Source of the DNA: Amoebophrya sp. A120 | Taxonomy: Eukaryota; Sar; Dinophyceae; Syndiniales; Amoebophryaceae | NCBI GenBank assembly: GCA_905178155.1 | Contig: CAJINV010000006.1 | Span: 2,830,658-2,894,657, forward strand | DNA length: 64,000 bases | Reading direction: 5' to 3' | In this document: positions 27,001 to 33,000 of the stretch, one piece after another | Numbering within the stretch: position 1 is the stretch's first letter | Layout: every line of letters starts with the position of its first letter | Position numbers and translations under genes: made by a program | The notes under the pieces: model-generated | The model's input: the letters and a program-made list of their open reading frames with translations, nothing else | Told to the model about the DNA's origin: nothing | The model's database searches: none

Positions 27001-30000
27001 CGCCCAGCACGCCTTGTCCCCCTGCTACGAGGCGTTTTGGGCTTCGACGTTAGACCGAAGCGTACAGATATTGAATCAAAATTCTGTTTCTTGTACGGGC
27101 AGCCTGGTTCACACCTGACTCCAGTCCCAAGAGAGAAAGGTAGTCGGGACGGCGGGTGGCAGGCTTCGTTTACCTGGTACTTTGTTCGAGCGCCCTGCAC
27201 GCCTGGTCCCGCTGCTACGAGGCTTTTTCAGCTACGACTTTAGACTGAAAAGTACAGACTTTGGCGAAAAAGTCTGTCTCTTGTGTGGGCCGCCTGGTTC
27301 GCGCCTGTATCTAGTTCCAAGTGTGAAAGGTAGTCGGAACGGAAGATCCGACGCCGACCTGCTTTCTCCCCAGGGTGGGGTGAAGGGAGGCCCGCGACAA
27401 CCTCAACGGCGAGAAGTACGTGCACGCAGCCCACGCAGCGCCGACGCTGGCGCCCCCAGCCTATCTCGAGCACGATGAGCACGGAAGACGCGACCGGGGC
27501 CTACCCGCCGCGCGCGAATCTCCCGCTACCACACGGGAGGGTCGCCGGCATGGACGACCGCCCAATTCGCCTGGTGCCCACAGAGCCCTGCAGGGCTGGG
27601 CGCGCCCTGGTACGCTCCTCTCGCGGCACAAGCTCCGGCGCCACCATGCCGCGCCGCGCGACGTAGCTGTCGGGGGCTTCTAACAGCTATCACGCGATCG
27701 AGTTACTGCTTCGGAAATCGAGGCCACAACAAAAGACAACGACACTGACAGTGCGAGACTCCCGCACTAATGTGATTTACTACTTATTTAAATATCATGC
27801 GTGAACACCTCTACTTCAGCATCAAAATGAAAATTGAAAATGAATGCAAAAATCTCCTCCAGGTCCCTAACAGACGAGCGCAGCCCGCATGAGAAAACAG
27901 TAACTGGCTTCCCCTTCGACAGTCAGATCTTGGCGACTTCGAGGCTTACGGCTGACACCCTAGAATAATTTGTACCAAACAGCCACGTAGCTTAAACTTG
28001 TACTTAGTAGGCATCGTCGTTGCTGAGTCCCCTGACGCAAAGAAGCAAGAAAATACTGTTTAAGACCTGGCGTCTCTGTTGACCCTTTCTCCTCGGCTTC
28101 GTTTACGCAAAACAGCAATCGCATCGCGCAGTCGTAAAAACTCGTAAGCCATCGCACTGCTTTCGTTCTTCGTGAGTTGTTCTTGTTTTCACTTGGAAGA
28201 AAAATCAAAAAACACAAGCAGGGACAGGCTGAGAAAAGGAATAGAGTGGTAGGAGTAGAAGTTCTACATACTTGCGCATAGACAGATAGAGGAGATGGAA
28301 AATGATGAGTAATGATGTCTACCTTGGTTGTTATTTGTCTCTCGACATGCTGTTAAAGTTAAATGATCTGAGTAGTACTAGTTGTATAATTTTCTCCCAG
28401 CTGTAAGTCGTGTTAAGAAAATTCATTTTAGTAATCACTGGAAATTGAATAAAACAAAACGAATAGCATCTTGGCGTCTTGTGCTTTTCTTCCGTTATAT
28501 TGCTTGCTGCTAGCAGAAGAGGATGAGGATGCAGAGGGGATGGAGAACTGGCAGGAACAATTGGTGAGAGCACGAAATGGAAATGCCAGCTCCAGCATCG
28601 ACATTGGATATAACCAGCGTGAAGGAAACGGAAACTGCAGCTGCGACGTATCAAATAAAGGTAGGGCCAAAGGCCACGGGAACGCCAAACATAGCCGCGC
28701 TCTTCTTCGTGAAACGCCCACCGCTACTGGCGCGGTGGATATAAAAGAAAAATCAAAAGAAAAATCACGAGAAAAAGAAAAATCAAAAGAAAAATCAAAA
28801 GAAAAATCAAAAGAAAATCAAAAGAAAACCAAAAAAAAATCAAAAGAAAATCCAAAGAAAATCCACGCGCTAGAAGCCTAGAAAAAAAAAAAAAAAATAC
28901 GCATTACAAGTTGCATTCTTCCAGACCCAGACATTTTTGCATTTGATAGGGTTGAAGATGGGCTACGTGATCCGGTTCATCCGGTTTTTCCAATCCCTAT
29001 CGTGAGAAAAAAGTGTTTCACTGTAAGGATTTTGCAAGTTTTGCATTACAAATTCGCTCTACCCATGCGAGGATCCGAAGGGAAAACACCGCTGAAAATC
29101 ACTTGTCTTGCATGTGTAGCAAGACAAACACTTCAGTGATGCATTTTCTGCATTACAGGTCTAGTACACGTGAAACAGTTTTTTCTTGCGATACTCCCGG
29201 GAGATGTTCTACTACTTTCCGCTACTGGACTATCCAAGAAAAAAACTGTGTTTAGTGTAACTCGGTGATGCCGAACATGCAACAGAGTTAGTACAGTTGT
29301 CATGCCGGATTATATCCATCAGAGCCCCCTCTCTGCATGCGTGATTTCACGTACTAGATGCGCATGCCAAGTTTTTTCTGTCATGCGACAGCACAAATGT
29401 GTGATGCTGCAGCTGCTCCCCCAACAGAGCTCCACTAATAAAACACAGTTTTTTTCTTGGATATGGATCGCAAGGCGAAAAAAACCTTCTTCATCCGGAA
29501 GTTATCCTGTGGAAAAACGTCCCCACCCCATAGTTGTCATGCAAATCCGCCATGACAGAAAGATTTGTAAATGCCCATCTCGTCCATGACAGGCATTTTC
29601 AATCGTGTTTTGGCATTTGTAATGCTGTGAACAGGATGAGAAAGTGGCTTTCTCATGCGGCTTCCCTTGCTAACCAGCACTATGCAGATGGAATCTTGTC
29701 ATGCGCAATTCCTAAAACTTGGAGACTTGTGTTGCAGATTTACCAACTTGACTATGGGGTGGGGACGTTTTTGCTCAGGATAGAAATCTAGCAAAATTCT
29801 GTCCACACTGGGGTGGTGCATGATGCTGATCCTGCTCTTCGTGAACGTGATGAGCATCTTTTATACGAGCATGATCAAAAAGGAGCACGAGGTAATGTAC
29901 ACAGCGATGAAGACGACGGGCTACATATGCACTGCAAATAAGTATCGTACTAGTACTAGAAATCGCATGACAAATTTTCTCAGCATGAGAAATGAAATGT

Positions 30001-33000
30001 GTAATGCGGATTTAACTTGACAAAAAAAATTGTAATGCATAAATGCGATTAGTACGAGAACGAGTACGATAGTACTTTTGCAATTCATACTACAGATACC
30101 GCGACTATTGGGGCGTGTCTATCCGGTCGTTCGGATCTTTGTTTCAGATTGTCGTCTTCGATAAGGGTGTCTTCGCGGGCATAATCCGGCCAATGATAGA
30201 ACGCGTGCCGTTCCTGCTCTACCCCTTTTTCTTTGTGTACATGATCGGAACACTGGGACTGATCCAAGTCTTGGCAGGAAGCATCGTCGCTCTGGCGGTG
30301 TATGGCTTGGACACCGCGAAAAAGGTACTTTCCATTTCGACTAGTTGCCAAGTGCTTAGCTACGACCTGCTGTTCATTTTTTGTTATGCGCGCCCCTGCA
30401 TGCGAAAAGGAAAACGCAATACTGATGCGTGACTAGTAGTAGCAGGATCACGTTGACGTTGCGGCCGCTGTGCACGAGATGAAAAATTGTTCTAGGTCGC
30501 CTACGAGAGCGATTTGAAAGTCAGGCAGACGGAGATTATGGCCCTGCAGGAACCGATATGAGAGGACACAACGAGGGCCTCTTGGTCTTGTTCCTTCATT
30601 TAAAATAGGGCATGAACCGCATTACGGAAGTACTTAGTGCCGGCGAACCTGGAGCATGATGTGCATCATGATGACAAGTTCTAATATAGTACCACGCCAC
30701 GTGTAGAAGTATTGTTTCCGCAACATCATCCGGAATGTGTGATGCAGATTATGTCAAAGGAGACAGAGCAACCGCAGTTGGCTTTTTTATATGACAATAT
30801 TAAATGAGGGAAAAATAATAACCACGAGTTGTGCTGCGCTGTCATAACCGATTAAGGAGCGGATTGTGCACGACCATGAACATATCCAAGAAAGAAACTA
30901 TGTGAGTGCAAATCTGTGATGCAGAAAATGCAAAACTGTTATACGATTGTCATGCTGGATATAGTGCGCCGTCATAGGCCACTTTCAGACGTGTTTATTC
31001 CACTGATACTAGCTGCGCATGACAGGTTTATTTCTCTGTAATGCGAAGCGAGTTTGTGGTGCCGCTCTTCCTACGAAATTTGTTACACATACACAGCTCC
31101 TTTTTTCTTGGATAGAGCACTTCTATGCGAAATCGCATTTACTCCAAAACTATGAACTGCAAAAGTATCGCACTTGCATAAATGCATTACAAATTTCCTC
31201 AGCATGGGAAATAATGAGAAATAAAATTTGTAATGCGGATTTACCTTAAGAAAAAGACTTGTAATGCATGACTGCGATTACTACGACTACGATACTTTTG
31301 CACAGGATAAAAACTACCTTCTGACCGACCCGCAGAGCCTCGAGGTGTTATCAAATGCAAAAGTGTCTGGGTCTGGAAGAATGCGCGATTTGTCATGCAA
31401 CTTTTCCATGACCCACGAGGTCTGGAATGCAGGACCTAGCATGACAGATTCTGTGCTATCTCTCTCATGCTTATCCTGCATGAGAAACTCCCGCCCGACT
31501 TGGTCAAAACTGGACGACTTTTGGTACTCATGCAACACAGATTTTTGCATGCTTCAGATTTAGCATGACAAGTTGCATTCTTCCAGACCCAGACATTTTT
31601 ACATTTGATAGGTGTTTGAGAAGTGCAAGTTAGAAATGGAGGAGGTGATTTATGACCTGCTCAAACGTTACAATCTCAAACGTTAGAATCTGGGACTTGA
31701 TGTCTTGCATAATGAGCATGACAGACTCGCAGAGCGTTCTACTTTCTGCAATACAAACTTCGCCAGACTCTAGTCAGGTTTTGGACTCCGGAACTTGTCA
31801 TGCGCAATCGTTTGGGAGTAGGTTTTTAGATCATGCACTTCTTGCATCACAGATTGTGACGTTTGAGATTGTAACACCTGAGCAGGTTACATGATTGAAT
31901 TGGTGCAGATGCTGGACAGGCTGGGGAACGGGGATGTATTATCCTGAGCAAAAACATCCCCACCCCATAGTCAAGATGGGAAATCTGCTACACAAATCAG
32001 CCAGCTTTGGTTGTTGCGCATGACAGGTCTGGCCTCGTCGTGTGATCCTGTTTTAGGTTGGTCAGAAGCATCACAGATCTAGCCTATAATGCTGATTATA
32101 GCATCACAAATTCCAAAACACGCCTGGACAATGCTTCTCATGGGTCTCCGCATGAGAAACATGTTGGGCATGCGCATTTGCATGACAACTATCACTATGG
32201 GGTGGGGGCGTTTTTACATAGGATATGTATCGGTGCAGGAGTTTCTCGGGGCGTGTAGCAGGCTGCACGGCGACGTGCACAGCAAGGACGTTATCAACTG
32301 TAAAAATGTCTGGGTCTGGAAGAATGCAACTTGTAATGCGTATTTCAGAACACAGAAAAGTCTCTCATGCATACGTGGCAAAAGCTGCCCACTTTCTGTC
32401 AGCAAAATAGGGGACTTGTCATGCGGATTCGGCATGGCGGAAGCTTCTCGAAACCTGTGATGCTAGAGCTTCCATGCCAGACCTTCTGTGTCATGCAAAA
32501 ACAGCATGACTCTTCCAGACCCAGACACTTTTGCATTTGATAGACGTTTACACGGTACAGCACGTCCGATAGTTTCTCATGTACATCCTCATGTACATCT
32601 TCAAATATGATATCTTTATAACATAGTTTGTACTCTTGCACGTTGTATAAAGCATAAGTGACAATAGTTGTACATGATCCTGCATGTAGAAGTTGTATTG
32701 CATGCAATAACCCTACTACATAAACAGCTTGTCCTTGCCTGCGACCGTCTGTCGAATCAGCAAGACAGGCTAGCTATGCATTGCAACAAATGATATGTCT
32801 GGGTCTGGCAACGAGGAAGATGCTTGTCTTGCATTCCAGCAAAATCTTCTGTGTTGAATGACCAGCAAAAGCGGTGCCTTTTTTCTCATGCAAAAACGCA
32901 CGTCGTGTTTGTCTTGCAATGCGCACTACGAGAAACAGAAAGCGCGATAAACGTTTGCTATGCTTGGCAGCACTTGGAACAAGTGGTGCAATCATCCCGA

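Larger units (their letters stand above)
14011..28894 (+). mobile_element. LINE-1: APE/RNase H-type non-LTR retrotransposon, interrupted by LINE-2
   Basis: The boundaries are fixed by the 18-21 bp target duplication and a terminal A run (28882-28897, partly shared with the duplication). Without LINE-2 it is about 8.4 kb. The 5' leader (14011-14498) holds several copies of gcacttcgt. One long frame encodes zinc fingers, an apurinic-type endonuclease, reverse transcriptase, RNase H and a C-terminal zinc knuckle. The trailer (26647-28894) is unusually long, with a 190-bp tandem duplication and A-rich aaaatcaaaag repeats near the end. Same strand as the host gene. Apart from the LINE-2 insertion no disabling change is visible, so it appears young. 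Confidence 0.88.
13793..28948. mobile_element. Introner, family A, expanded to 15.2 kb by nested LINEs
   Basis: The 5' part is 13793-14010 and the 3' part is 28895-28948, with LINE-1 between them. The outer 5-bp flanks gggtt (13788-13792 and 28949-28953) are identical although 15 kb apart. Joining them continues the channel frame from S3 into S4. The 5' part is an inverted copy of the introner at 32292-32542, which confirms where the missing 3' end should be. Confidence 0.93.

Noticed and set aside
28331-28721. Minus-strand open frames
   Set aside because: They lie in the LINE-1 trailer, overlap other open frames, and carry no domain.
28471-28881. Lys/Ser/Glu-repeat open frame
   Set aside because: It is a translation of A-rich aaaatcaaaag repeats next to the LINE-1 A tail.
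13793-28948. Channel gene 1 as two separate genes split by the LINE block
   Set aside because: The gggtt flanks match across the block and the S3 to S4 frame continues, so one gene is the simpler reading.
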